Origin: TA-21 sp035620895
GTDB taxonomy: Archaea > Thermoproteota > Nitrososphaeria > Nitrososphaerales > Nitrososphaeraceae
Length of the DNA: 64,000 nucleotides
Reading direction: 5' to 3'
Assembly: GCA_035620895.1 (NCBI GenBank)
Contig: DASPFY010000039.1
Coordinates: 62,001 to 126,000 of the forward strand
Every line of letters begins with the position of its first letter. Positions within the stretch are counted from its first letter, which is position 1. Below, in pieces: positions 27,434-36,787 of the stretch. Position numbers and translations under genes: made by a program. The notes beneath the pieces are model-generated. The model saw nothing but the letters and a program-made list of their open reading frames with translations. It did not search any database and was not told the DNA's origin.

Positions 27434-28189
27434 TTATTTACCTTCTTTCCAATGCAGACCGCATTCTTTGTGAGTATCATTTTCCCACCACCATCTTCCA
27501 GCTCTGGGATCCTCGCCTTCCTTGGTTGCTCTCGTACAAGGTTCACATCCAATACTTGGATAACCTCGATCATGTAGTTCATTATATGGAACTTTATTCT
27601 CACGAATATACCTCCAAATTTCATCATTAGTCCAGTCAGCCAGTGGATTTAGTTTAGTAGTATTGTTGTTCAAGGTGTCAACTTCTATCTTCAATATCTT
27701 GTTTCTAGTTGCGGATTGTTCGCGGCGAAGCCCCGTAATCCAGCAATCGAATTGTTTAAGAGCTCTTTTCAAAGGCTCAACCTTCCTGAGGTTGCAACAA
27801 AGTTTCCTGTTTTCCACACTTTCATACATTAAATTCATTCCCTTGTTTGCGACCATCTTTTCAACATCGCTTGCATTGGGGAAATACGCGTCAACTTTAA
27901 TATCATACTTTTTTCTTATCTTATCAATAAGATCATAAGTTTCCTGGTTAAGTCTACCAGTGTCCAAGGTAAATACTCTAGTAAGATTTCTGTTGATATT
28001 GCACATCATATCAATCAATACAACATCTTCGGCACCAAAGCTTGATGCCAATACCATTTTATCCCCATATTTCTCAAATCCCCATTTTAGTATCTCACGC
28101 GCAGGTTTTGATTCTAATTCATTCGCTATGCCCCTTATTTCGCTCATCAAAGATTCCTGTGACTTTTTTTCATCATGATTTGTCTGCAT
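27434..28189 (-). CDS. cysH: Adenylyl-sulfate (APS) reductase CysH
   Basis: Reduces APS to sulfite. The P-loop-like ASSFGAEDVVLIDM is near residue 49. Two cysteine pairs (KLCCNLRKVEPL and GCEPCTRA) ligate a 4Fe-4S cluster, marking an APS-type rather than PAPS-type enzyme. The catalytic ECGLHWKEGK tail is at the extreme C-terminus. 251 residues. ATG start. Forms an operon with sat. Confidence 0.94.
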   Translation of the reverse strand: MQTNHDEKKSQESLMSEIRGIANELESKPAREILKWGFEKYGDKMVLASSFGAEDVVLIDMMCNINRNLTRVFTLDTGRLNQETYDLIDKIRKKYDIKVDAYFPNASDVEKMVANKGMNLMYESVENRKLCCNLRKVEPLKRALKQFDCWITGLRREQSATRNKILKIEVDTLNNNTTKLNPLADWTNDEIWRYIRENKVPYNELHDRGYPSIGCEPCTRATKEGEDPRAGRWWWENDTHKECGLHWKEGK

Positions 28190-28346
28190 TATTTCTATTT
28201 TTAGAAAATTAGGCTTATAATTATATTCTTTTTATCGCTTTAATATAATAAAGATAACTAACTTAAATATAGTTTAGGAGTTTTTTATGCATTAGGAAGA
28301 TTCATTATTAGTGTTGTATATGAGTGGTGTGTGGAGGCTTTAGTTT

Positions 28347-29711
28347 TTGACTCATGATTTTTGGCAGAATATATTCAAATATCAGAATCTAGGCTTTGAT
28401 CCAATTGGTTGGATATCAAATTGCTCTAACGAAGTTGATTTTTTTTCTCTAGAGAAATCTTTTGAAAAGATAAAACATAATTCTTGGGTCGATTTATCCT
28501 GGTTTGATTCATTCCAATATAGCGGAAAGACTCCCGATATAACACGCAGGATATACCATGTGAGTGAATCAATGTCGGATGATTTGAAAGGCAAGAAAAT
28601 GATTTCATTAATGAGAATTCATAATGAAGTAGCAGAAGATGAGCAAAGTCTATCCCATTTGATGGGTAATTTTTATGGTAAAAAACCTCCTAAGCATCAA
28701 TTAAGAAGAATAGTACTTTCTACCACGTCACAATATGAATCACAATTTGCACTTGTTGACTATATTGACACGCATAGAGGTAATAAGATAGGATATACTG
28801 CTGTCAATATTTCGTCTGGTAAATTAATTGATCCTGAGGAGGAACCAGATTCAATGGTTAATACTTCAATCGCCTTGGCCTCGGCCCTCGAAAATTTGCT
28901 GTTGCTTGGATGTACTTCAGGTTTTAGAATAATACCAATCTATGATGCACCTGATGAGGGACTATTGGACAGGATAAGAACTAACAATGATAAGTTTGCT
29001 GCACGATATGATCTGTTACTTGATGATTATAGTTCTCTCAAGTTAGGAAAACTTTTCTACGGTTCAACAGCTTATGCTCACTCTACCAAGGAATTACCAG
29101 TAAGGTATGATCTCATTCAACCAGGCATGGTTTTAATATTGACTGATAAATTTGGATCATTAACTCCATTGAGCATTTATACGATAAAACAGATTGGTGA
29201 AATGAATTCCATTCTGGGTAAACATGAACCAATCGATATTAGCATCAAGAATGAAATAATAAAATCGTTAACTCAGCCCAGATTTTCAATGGGCAAGATA
29301 ATTTCGAAATATTGTACTGACTTTGGAAAGGAGGTTGATACAAACGGGAACATTATTAGTGTATATCCAGTTGGTTCAGATGGGATTTTGGCATTACTCA
29401 ATTTATCCAAAATTTCAAATTCTCACATAGTAGTAAATGAAGTGCCAATAAAACATGAGGATTTGGCGAGATTTGCGACAGATGAATTCCTTGTTTCAAA
29501 TTCAACAGCAGCAGTAAATGGGTGTCATCTTATAATTTCAAGCGAAGATCTAGCACCACTAATTTTGGAGGACTTGAGGAAGCACAACTTCAATCCGCAT
29601 ATAATTGGATTTGTAAATGATAAGGAAAGATCGATGGTTACCATTAATAATAATATAAATAAGTATGTTGCAGCAAAGCACATCACATCACTTTTCAATA
29701 TTTCAGCTTAA
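28347..29711 (+). CDS. SelD/PurM-superfamily protein near sulfur genes
   Basis: 454 residues. The C-terminal half resembles an AIR synthase C domain (VYPVGSDGILALLNLSKIS, FATDEFLVSNSTAAVNGCHLIISSEDLAPLILEDLRKHNFNPHIIGFV). The middle (VNTSIALASALENLLLLGCTSGFRIIPIYDAPDEG) resembles the N domain of selenophosphate synthetase-like proteins. The canonical SelD catalytic Cys/Sec-Lys loop is not seen. It is divergent from cysH-sat across a 157-base gap, so a role in sulfur metabolism is an inference from context. TTG start. Confidence 0.5.
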   Translation: MTHDFWQNIFKYQNLGFDPIGWISNCSNEVDFFSLEKSFEKIKHNSWVDLSWFDSFQYSGKTPDITRRIYHVSESMSDDLKGKKMISLMRIHNEVAEDEQSLSHLMGNFYGKKPPKHQLRRIVLSTTSQYESQFALVDYIDTHRGNKIGYTAVNISSGKLIDPEEEPDSMVNTSIALASALENLLLLGCTSGFRIIPIYDAPDEGLLDRIRTNNDKFAARYDLLLDDYSSLKLGKLFYGSTAYAHSTKELPVRYDLIQPGMVLILTDKFGSLTPLSIYTIKQIGEMNSILGKHEPIDISIKNEIIKSLTQPRFSMGKIISKYCTDFGKEVDTNGNIISVYPVGSDGILALLNLSKISNSHIVVNEVPIKHEDLARFATDEFLVSNSTAAVNGCHLIISSEDLAPLILEDLRKHNFNPHIIGFVNDKERSMVTINNNINKYVAAKHITSLFNISA

Positions 29712-29779
29712 ATATCACTATCAAGAGAATTAATTCAAATTTGGAAATATTTTATTAATTGATAATGCTTTAGAATAGT

Positions 29780-30217
29780 ATGAGTGCAAGTACTGCTGAC
29801 AATTGCATATTCTGCAAGATTGCTCAAAAGAAAATTGATGCCAAGATAATAGACGAAAATGAAAATGCAATTGCTTTTCTTGATGCCTTTCCGTTGACTG
29901 CGGGACACACTCTGGTTATTACAAAAAACCACTATGCGAAGTTACAAGATGTTGAGTTTGATCAAATTAACCAATTATTTAGTTTGGTAAATAAGATATT
30001 GCCCTCAATAGAAAAAGGAACGGGTGTACAAGGTACCCTAATAGCAATCCACAATGGTAAAGATGCAGGACAAGAGATCCCACACTTACATGTGCATATA
30101 GTTCCACGAAAATTCGGTGATGGAGGAGGTTCAATTCATTCTATGTTTGATTCAAGCCATAGACTAGAAGAAGTTGAAATGATTAAAGTATTCAGAAAGA
30201 TAAAAGAACAATTTTAG
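29780..30217 (+). CDS. HIT-family nucleotide hydrolase/transferase
   Basis: 145-residue histidine triad protein with HLHVHIVPR near residue 98-106, the phosphate-binding HxHxH site. The N-terminal CIFCKIAQKK with two Cys may bind zinc as in other family members. AGHTLVITKNHYAKL is also typical. Family members hydrolyse dinucleoside polyphosphates or AMP conjugates. ATG start. Convergent with the HAD-like gene. Confidence 0.92.
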   Translation: MSASTADNCIFCKIAQKKIDAKIIDENENAIAFLDAFPLTAGHTLVITKNHYAKLQDVEFDQINQLFSLVNKILPSIEKGTGVQGTLIAIHNGKDAGQEIPHLHVHIVPRKFGDGGGSIHSMFDSSHRLEEVEMIKVFRKIKEQF

Positions 30218-30244
30218 CAAGTGGCCATTAGACCAACTTGCGGA

Positions 30245-30946
30245 TTAGATTTCGTTCATTACGAAACCCATATTGGCTAGTTCCCTTAATTTATTTAATG
30301 TGAATTTTGGAATCTCATTTTGGTTTGTAGCCTCTTGTACCTTGAATATGGAATTGGTAAGTCGAATCGTAATTATTCCCAAAGTATTTGCAATATGAAT
30401 ATGAGTATCAAGTCTATCTCCAATAAGTAATAATGATTCGCCTGATCTCTTCCCCAACATATTCAGAATCAAACTGAAAATTTCTTTGTCAGGCTCTCGA
30501 TTTTCTTCGTAAGATAAAATACAACAATTAAAGTACTTGTTCATTTCATAGATTTTCAAAATTTTTGATATTTTCTTCTCGTGGCTGCCAATTACCCCTA
30601 TCCTATAATTTTTAGAAAGGTACTCTAGTGTCACTATCGCATCGTCGGAGGGATATAAAAGATGTTTGTCTGCAAATTCTATTGACGAACGAATATATTT
30701 CAAAATTATTTTTTCATACCCTTTAGGCATCAATACCTTACATATTTGAATAACTAATTCTTCAACCCCATCTTTTGCCAATTTTCTATTCTTTAAGATA
30801 TCGTTCTTGATTGCATCATAATTTCTATTATCGATCTTAGCCCCGAATTGATTTAATAAGTAGAGTAATCTAGAATCAATAAATGAATAGAAATTTTGCT
30901 CGTCTATCAATGTTCTCCCTACGAGGAATATAAATTTTAACATCAA
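30245..30946 (-). CDS. HAD-superfamily protein lacking motif I nucleophile
   Basis: 233 residues with a HAD Rossmann core: RIGVIGSHEKKISKIL (motif II region) near 117, LSYEENREPDKEIFSLIL (motif III Lys) near 150, and LLIGDRLDTHIHIANTLG (motif IV) near 175-192. The motif I position reads FLVGRTLIDE where active relatives have F-D-V-G-x-T-L, so the nucleophilic Asp is Leu. Inference: it may be a non-catalytic binding protein, or motif I may be corrupted. TTG start. Confidence 0.6.
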   Translation of the reverse strand: MMLKFIFLVGRTLIDEQNFYSFIDSRLLYLLNQFGAKIDNRNYDAIKNDILKNRKLAKDGVEELVIQICKVLMPKGYEKIILKYIRSSIEFADKHLLYPSDDAIVTLEYLSKNYRIGVIGSHEKKISKILKIYEMNKYFNCCILSYEENREPDKEIFSLILNMLGKRSGESLLLIGDRLDTHIHIANTLGIITIRLTNSIFKVQEATNQNEIPKFTLNKLRELANMGFVMNEI

Positions 30947-31014
30947 ACATCATTATAATTTAAGGTTACCATCATGATTTTGATCACACAGTAATACATC
31001 ATCATTCATTAATT

Positions 31015-31461
31015 CTAAACATTTTTTCTCCTAATTTCCATATATGATTCCCTGAGTAGAACAAAAATGAGCGAAAATATTGTTACTGCTGTTGAGAGAT
31101 GGATTGCAACTATAATAGGATTCAACTTGCTTGACACAACAAAGAGCCCCATAACGATTTGAACAATAATCAAGGAGGTAACAATTATAACAACTATTTT
31201 ATTCAGCTCCCAGAAGCTTTTTCTAATAAAAATAAAAGATATTCCTGTGAAGATAGCAGCAACTATTGCCACAAGCCTATGAAAGTGTTCGTAGAAAAAT
31301 TTTTCTGGAGGAAACGCAAATCCGTTGGGACATAGAGGCCAATCTGGACATGCTACTCCCTTGTTCAGTGAAGAGATATAGACGCCTATAAGCATAGTCG
31401 CATAAATTAGACTTAAAGATATAAACGGCAAAATTAGGTTCAAGTATTTTGTATTTTTCAT
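31015..31461 (-). CDS. ctaA: Half-size COX15/CtaA heme A synthase-like protein
   Basis: 148-residue membrane protein with four transmembrane helices. The first extracytoplasmic loop holds ACPDWPLC, and helix two is preceded by EHFHRLVA; a further IHLSTAV follows. These are the CtaA cysteine-pair loop and heme-binding His. Full-length bacterial proteins have eight helices; the four-helix form is known from archaea and would dimerise. It makes heme A for terminal oxidases, consistent with an aerobic archaeon. ATG start. Confidence 0.85.
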   Translation of the reverse strand: MKNTKYLNLILPFISLSLIYATMLIGVYISSLNKGVACPDWPLCPNGFAFPPEKFFYEHFHRLVAIVAAIFTGISFIFIRKSFWELNKIVVIIVTSLIIVQIVMGLFVVSSKLNPIIVAIHLSTAVTIFSLIFVLLRESYMEIRRKNV

Positions 31462-31564
31462 TTTCAGTTAGTTAATGGTGCATCAGGTTCTATTTACTAA
31501 ATCGCAGAATACTGAATCATTAGAAAATAATTGTAGTGTATATACAAACCTGTGGAAAAAGCAT

Positions 31565-31750
31565 TCATAACAATTCTTCGTCTATCTTCTCAATTTTATC
31601 AATATAACTATTACATCTGCATCCCATTATCAGACATCTCCCTACATGAAATAAGGAGTATTGTCTGTCCTTATTCCCTTCGAGTTCATGCGCTATGTAT
31701 ATATGACCACAATAATCACAGTTCACAAATAATAATATCCGAGCGTCCAT
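31565..31750 (-). CDS. Small cysteine-rich protein, probable zinc ribbon
   Basis: 61 residues from ATG 31750 (TTG 31765 would add five). Cys pattern: NCDYCGHIYIAHELEG near residue 10, then CLIMGCRC near 44-51, a likely CxxC plus CxC metal site. The acidic tail ends in EELL. No function is recognised. A competing plus-strand frame overlaps it but lacks such motifs. Confidence 0.5.
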   Translation of the reverse strand: MDARILLFVNCDYCGHIYIAHELEGNKDRQYSLFHVGRCLIMGCRCNSYIDKIEKIDEELL

Positions 31751-31864
31751 TATTAACGTTATCAACCATTTCAGCGAAATTTCTTAATGAATTGAGAGAT
31801 GTATTATCTCAGTTCCATTTTTATATATTATGTAGGCAATCTAATACCCAATACAAGATTTACA

Positions 31865-32632
31865 ATGAATATTAATGAATTCATTTCTACTCTGCCTACT
31901 TCGGTTATAAAAGGAAACAATGTCAGATTGCCAGATAATGTCATAAGAAGAATGTTTAAACTTGCCCGACTTGGGAAGAAACATACTTTTTACGATCTTG
32001 GTTGCGGAAATAGTAATGCGGTATACATTGCATCAACTGAATTTAAAGTAAAGAAGGCTATAGGAGTAGAAAAAAGGAAAAAATCAGTCACAAAATTAAT
32101 GGAAAAAACCCATGTATTAGAAAACACTAAAGTAATAATTGACGACATAAGAAGGATAGATATCTCTGAAGGTAATGTGTTCCTTTTTTGGTTTCATGAT
32201 GAAAAGGTTGTAAAGAAAATGGTAGAAAAATTTTCTACCGAGTTAAAAGATGGAAGTAAAATAATTTCGATCTGGTCTCCACCAGATCTGGTTGTGCCGT
32301 ATAAAATTGATTTTCCTTTTTTTGTGTCCCGTACACCATTTAAGTTCGCAAAGAGTATTGAAGAACAAATAAAGGCTATCTACGGTCAAAAGTGTCTAGA
32401 TTTTACAGCAGCCTGGTTACTAGGAGACAAATATTTGGAAAGTCTTGAGGTTGTACCAGCTCAATATAAGCGATTTCTCAATATCTTATATGCAATGATA
32501 ATCTGGATTAACGCGTGGAATATGAAAGTATCATGTGAAGGTGAAATTCCACCTCCAGTTGAATCATATCTTGGTATTCTACGAACGTTCTTTAATATAG
32601 ACTTAAAGTCATTAATTGAATATGAAAATTAA
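31865..32632 (+). CDS. Class I SAM-dependent methyltransferase
   Basis: The Rossmann motif I TFYDLGCGNSNAVYIA near residue 42 follows a helix; GVEKRKKSV is the acidic motif II and IIDDIRRID is motif III. The first 140 residues form the methyltransferase fold; the remaining 110 (with TPFKFAKSIEEQIKAIYG and a hydrophobic FLNILYAMIIWINAW) are unassigned and may bind membrane or substrate. ATG at 31865 is chosen; an upstream TTG at 31799 would add 22 residues that overlap the promoter-like TATATATTA. Substrate unknown. Confidence 0.7.
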   Translation: MNINEFISTLPTSVIKGNNVRLPDNVIRRMFKLARLGKKHTFYDLGCGNSNAVYIASTEFKVKKAIGVEKRKKSVTKLMEKTHVLENTKVIIDDIRRIDISEGNVFLFWFHDEKVVKKMVEKFSTELKDGSKIISIWSPPDLVVPYKIDFPFFVSRTPFKFAKSIEEQIKAIYGQKCLDFTAAWLLGDKYLESLEVVPAQYKRFLNILYAMIIWINAWNMKVSCEGEIPPPVESYLGILRTFFNIDLKSLIEYEN

Positions 32633-32674
32633 GTAAAACTGAAACTCGTAATCCATAGTCGTATCAATAGTTTA

Positions 32675-33640
32675 CTACCACCCAAACCATCCCAATCTCT
32701 TAAAATACCAAACCATTACTAATGAAGGTACTATAGCGATCATTAGTAAGACTATGAATGAAGTATACGGACCGAAAAAATCTGGACTACCAGTCACAAT
32801 CCCACCAGGTAAATTAACATTCATTCCATAGTAAGCTCCAATTATTGTTGCAGGAATAGAAAGGGTAAAGAGAATAGTAAGAGTTGCCAAAATCTTATTT
32901 GATTTTTCAGTGCTCAACATGAAATCAGTATCCTTGAAAATTTCTACAGTTTCCTTGGATTCTTCAAGAACTTCGAGAACCTTTTCTGCATGGTCCTTTA
33001 CATCATCATAATAGTCAGTCAAATCTTCCTCAGAAAATCTTTGCATCTCTTTACTCAATTCCAAGATAATTCTCCTCATTGGAACAACGACTCGTCTAAG
33101 GGTTGTTATCTCTCTCCGTAATAGTGAAATATCTTTTGCGACTGCAACTTTCTCATCAAATACTAGATCTTCTATGTCATCCAAATTCCCCTCAAGTTTC
33201 ATTAAAACATGTAACAAATCATCAACCATTAGGTCTATTATGCTATGCAATAGGTAACCCGATGATGAGCCCATGAACGTCTCCCTTTGCCTTTCATTAT
33301 CCTTACAAAGATTGAACATTTCAAGGATTGGTTTTAATTCCCCTTGCTGTACCGTAATAAGATAATTAGGCCCAGCAAATATTGCAAGCTGAGTTGATCG
33401 CGGGATACTCATATCCTTGTCCACTGTTGGAAAATGCATAATTACGAAAATGTGATCTTGATATTTGTCAATTTTAGGTATTTGTATTTTTGAAAGGCAA
33501 TCCTCAATATTTAATTCATGAAATGGATATTTTCCCTCCAGCATTTTTAATTTTTTTCTGGTAGGTTTTTGGATATCTATCCAGATCAGATTCTTATTAA
33601 TAATAGATTCAAGTTGATCAGTATATTCAATTTTTGTCAT
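32675..33640 (-). CDS. corA: CorA-family Mg2+/divalent metal transporter
   Basis: 321 residues, with a cytoplasmic domain of helices and two C-terminal membrane helices. The YGMN signature (AYYGMNVNLPGG) lies between them at about residue 267. The last residues (FKRLGWFGW) are basic/aromatic. A homopentameric magnesium channel is expected. ATG start. Divergent from the Rieske gene, with 110 bases between. Confidence 0.92.
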   Translation of the reverse strand: MTKIEYTDQLESIINKNLIWIDIQKPTRKKLKMLEGKYPFHELNIEDCLSKIQIPKIDKYQDHIFVIMHFPTVDKDMSIPRSTQLAIFAGPNYLITVQQGELKPILEMFNLCKDNERQRETFMGSSSGYLLHSIIDLMVDDLLHVLMKLEGNLDDIEDLVFDEKVAVAKDISLLRREITTLRRVVVPMRRIILELSKEMQRFSEEDLTDYYDDVKDHAEKVLEVLEESKETVEIFKDTDFMLSTEKSNKILATLTILFTLSIPATIIGAYYGMNVNLPGGIVTGSPDFFGPYTSFIVLLMIAIVPSLVMVWYFKRLGWFGW

Positions 33641-33750
33641 CTGCCCTCATTCTTGATTATATTTAAAAAGTTGAAATATTGTATATTAAGATATCTAAAT
33701 ATTCTACAAATAATAGGAAAATTAAGTTAAAATAATACAGAATTATTTTT

Positions 33751-34086
33751 ATGGTAATGGCAAAGGTAGTTGTTGGAAAAACTTTAGATGTCCAAGAAGG
33801 AAAATTGGTGCATATTACAGCAGGTGGAAAGGAAATAGTAGTAACAAAATTAGATGGAAATTATTATGCAATGGACAATATTTGCACTCATGCAGGAGCA
33901 GAACTTCATGAGGGAGAATTGAATAATAGTGAATTGATTTGTCCTTGGCATGGAGCAAAATGGGATATTAAAACAGGAAGTTTGATCTCCTTTCCCCAAA
34001 AACTAAAACCATTGCAGAGTTACAAAGTTTTGATAGAAAATGATACATTGTATGTAGAAATGTATACTGGAAACAAACCTGGATAG
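33751..34086 (+). CDS. Rieske-type ferredoxin
   Basis: 111-residue soluble Rieske 2Fe-2S protein. The cluster ligands are CTHAGAELHEG and CPWHGAKWD (C-x-H ... C-x2-H) near residues 47 and 66. No membrane helix is present, so this is an electron carrier or oxygenase ferredoxin rather than a bc1 subunit. ATG at 33751 or 33757. The partner enzyme is not next to it. Confidence 0.9.
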   Translation: MVMAKVVVGKTLDVQEGKLVHITAGGKEIVVTKLDGNYYAMDNICTHAGAELHEGELNNSELICPWHGAKWDIKTGSLISFPQKLKPLQSYKVLIENDTLYVEMYTGNKPG

Positions 34087-34590
34087 ATTTATGACACGGT
34101 TATTGTAGGGATAAATTAAGAGTAATCGTATTTGATAATACTAACTTTAGTTAATACTATTCTTTACTAGATTAAGGTACATTAATGGGAATTCTGAATT
34201 AACCAATATTAAGTATTAATCGAAAGTTAAATCGGGTAAGCAATCACTGCTATTAACCATACATTTCATGCACTAAGGATTATGAGTTTGATATAACATT
34301 CGCTATCACATTCGATAATATCTGTGCTTCCCAAAAAAAATTAAATCGAAAAAACACACATAAGATCTTTGACACTAGAGACTTGACATCATGGTAGTTA
34401 GCATTTGCAATCATCAAATCATATTGGTAGTATGGGACAATCTTACAAATATGATCGTTACTCTAGTATTCCTAAATAATTCAGGTAGTATGGAATTCAT
34501 CGAAAAGTTGATATCATTGCTTTTGGTTTTGGACAAAAATTATTGATTTATATACACTTGCAATAAATATGGCATAACTGAGTTAAAGAT
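34087..34590. other. Gene-free stretch upstream of mpgS
   Basis: 504 bases without a convincing ORF or RNA gene. The right end carries the mpgS promoter (TATA near 34546). The rest is AT-rich with no clear repeat. Confidence 0.5.
34546..34554 (+). promoter_or_regulatory. TATA box of mpgS
   Basis: ATTTATATA about 40 bases before the ATG at 34591. It implies a short leader of roughly 15 bases. Confidence 0.4.
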
Positions 34591-35781
34591 ATGAAGCTCG
34601 ATGTCCCTAGATTTACAGAAAGATTTGGATCAGTAAGTCTACATGGAGTGCAACGTGTGTACGAGCTAGATTCTGGACATAAGAACAAACATGCAAAGAC
34701 TGAATCTGAAGTTATTCGTTCTATTGATGATGAAATTATTTCTAGCATAGAATCAGAAATGGCGATTGTAATTCCTATAAAAGGAGAACGTTTGAAGCTT
34801 TTAGAAGGAGTACTGAGTGGTATCCCTCATGATTGTTTAACAATAATTGTATCAAATAGTCCTAGGGAACCAATTGATAGGTATAAATTAGAAAAACAGG
34901 CTTTTGAACAATTTAATAGATTCGCAGAAAAAAAATCAGTAATAATTCATCAAAGGGATCCAAGTCTTGCTAAGGCGTTGGGAGAAGTTGGGTATACGGA
35001 TCTTTTTGACTCAGAGGGCAAAATACGTAACGGTAAAGGAGAGGGTATGTTCATTGGCATGCTTCTTTCAAAAATGATGAGAAAAAAATATGTGGGATTC
35101 GTCGATTCTGACAATTATGTCCCAGGTGCCGTAAACGAATACACCAAAATATTCTCATCAGGAATTGCGTTATCTAGAACGCCATACACTATGGTTCGTG
35201 TATCTTGGATATACAAACCAAAGATTTCAGAATCAGGTGTACGATTTTCTAAGTTAGGAAGAGTTTCAGAAATGACAAATCAATTCTTGAATTTCATGAT
35301 ATCTTATTATACTGGATTTGAGACAGAAGTTATCAGAACAGGTAATTCTGGAGAACACTGCATGTCAATTCAGTTAGCTGAATTATTAACTTACTCGTCA
35401 GGTTTTTCAATCGAACCGTATGAGATAGTTAATTTGTTGGAACAATTTGGTGGAATTACCCCGCCAGAACACAAAGATACTATGGAGAAAGGGGTAGAAG
35501 TTATGCAAATTGAAACACGTAATCCACATTTTCATGAAGAGAAGGGAGATTTGCACATAAAGGAGATGTTCTCTCAGGGTTGGGGAAGCATATTTCATAG
35601 TAAGTTATGTCATCCTGAATTGCGGGAAAAATTAAAGGCCGAGTTAATCTCAAGGGGAATTTTAGAGAAAGTAAAAGAGCCTCCGCAATTACCCAAAATG
35701 AGACCGTTTAAAGATATCGACATTTTGAAATTTGAGAAAATATTAAAGGAACAAACCAATACCCTTACAATTTTCGAATAA
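34591..35781 (+). CDS. mpgS: Mannosyl-3-phosphoglycerate synthase
   Basis: GT55 enzyme that joins GDP-mannose and 3-phosphoglycerate, the first committed step to mannosylglycerate, a compatible solute for salt or drought stress. 396 residues is the family length. Marks include RFGSVSLHGVQRVYELDSGH, AIVIPIKGE, IVSNSPREP, the DxD-type site FVDSDNYVPGAVNEY and ALSRTPYTMVRVSW. ATG start. The matching phosphatase MpgP is not adjacent. Presence fits soil-type ammonia-oxidising archaea. Confidence 0.94.
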   Translation: MKLDVPRFTERFGSVSLHGVQRVYELDSGHKNKHAKTESEVIRSIDDEIISSIESEMAIVIPIKGERLKLLEGVLSGIPHDCLTIIVSNSPREPIDRYKLEKQAFEQFNRFAEKKSVIIHQRDPSLAKALGEVGYTDLFDSEGKIRNGKGEGMFIGMLLSKMMRKKYVGFVDSDNYVPGAVNEYTKIFSSGIALSRTPYTMVRVSWIYKPKISESGVRFSKLGRVSEMTNQFLNFMISYYTGFETEVIRTGNSGEHCMSIQLAELLTYSSGFSIEPYEIVNLLEQFGGITPPEHKDTMEKGVEVMQIETRNPHFHEEKGDLHIKEMFSQGWGSIFHSKLCHPELREKLKAELISRGILEKVKEPPQLPKMRPFKDIDILKFEKILKEQTNTLTIFE

Positions 35782-35844
35782 TATTTTTCCTTTATACCTA
35801 AGCTATTGCAATCCGAATTTAGATTTACCCATCTTGAGATCCTA

Positions 35845-36678
35845 TTAATTACCTATTACATCGCAAGTTTCATTCTTCATTGCTTTACGAATAATCAAAA
35901 GTGGAGTTCCAACCAAAATTGGAATGCTAATTGCAATAAATAAGCTTTGAAATGGGGCCAACGCGGTGACTACGGCACTTGTACTAAATCCGACAAGGAC
36001 TGTAAATAGGCTTCCTGCACATGTAGGACAACCGATGAATAATCCACTGAAAACCCCAAAAGTTGAAACAATTGGAAATTTACTCTGAGATTGATTTCTG
36101 AACATTCTAAGCAAGCTCATATTTAATGCCAAGTTAAAACCAACTAATACTGAGACGCTAATTGCAAGAATTAGATTCAAGGGAATTATTAAAATTGAAA
36201 ATAGTTCAGTCAGTTCTATAGTGACCATAGGAACGTATCCTGGATAATTACAACACAGCGTCACAAAAAGAGATGGAGCAGTATCTCCTTCAACATCCTC
36301 ATGATAAATAAGGATTTGAGATAAGAATCCAAAGAAGATACCATAGACAATAGATGAAACAACAAATATTCTCCAGTAAGTCTTGTTGGTTAAAATCTTT
36401 GAAATGTATCCAAGATAACTCTTCTTAGGTTCGAGTTTCATAGATTCAGATCGGAGGATCAAGTAAAAGCCATATCCTATCGCGACCAAGGAAACAGTAA
36501 TTAGGAAGATAACCGCAGTTGCCAAGTTATACAATTTCGCAGTGTCAGTTAAGGATTGATGATTAGAACTCAACAATGAATACACGGAGAGAGAAAAAAT
36601 AATGGAAAAAACGCTGATTGAAATAATCCGTATACCTCTGTTTCTCAGCGAATAATGATTATCCAACATTGCCAACAA
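35845..36678 (-). CDS. Polytopic membrane protein with GCPTCAGS motif
   Basis: 277 residues with about six to seven transmembrane helices. A conserved-looking FIGCPTCAGSLF near residue 210 places a CxxC inside a membrane segment, and CCNYPGY lies in an outside loop. No transporter family is recognised. The CxxC in a hydrophobic context suggests metal or thiol chemistry, but this is inference. TTG start (ATG three codons in). Convergent with mpgS. Confidence 0.55.
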   Translation of the reverse strand: MLAMLDNHYSLRNRGIRIISISVFSIIFSLSVYSLLSSNHQSLTDTAKLYNLATAVIFLITVSLVAIGYGFYLILRSESMKLEPKKSYLGYISKILTNKTYWRIFVVSSIVYGIFFGFLSQILIYHEDVEGDTAPSLFVTLCCNYPGYVPMVTIELTELFSILIIPLNLILAISVSVLVGFNLALNMSLLRMFRNQSQSKFPIVSTFGVFSGLFIGCPTCAGSLFTVLVGFSTSAVVTALAPFQSLFIAISIPILVGTPLLIIRKAMKNETCDVIGN

Positions 36679-36787
36679 CCAAAAGTAAGTTGATTTATGA
36701 AGAACAATCTTATCTATATTAAGTTAATTCAATCAAACTTGTCATCTAGTGGATAAAGTCTAAATTTATCGCTGTATAAAAAAAAAT

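Noticed and set aside
31552..31875. Plus-strand frame opposite the cysteine-rich protein
   Set aside because: The minus frame has an ordered cysteine pattern; this one does not and runs into the methyltransferase start.
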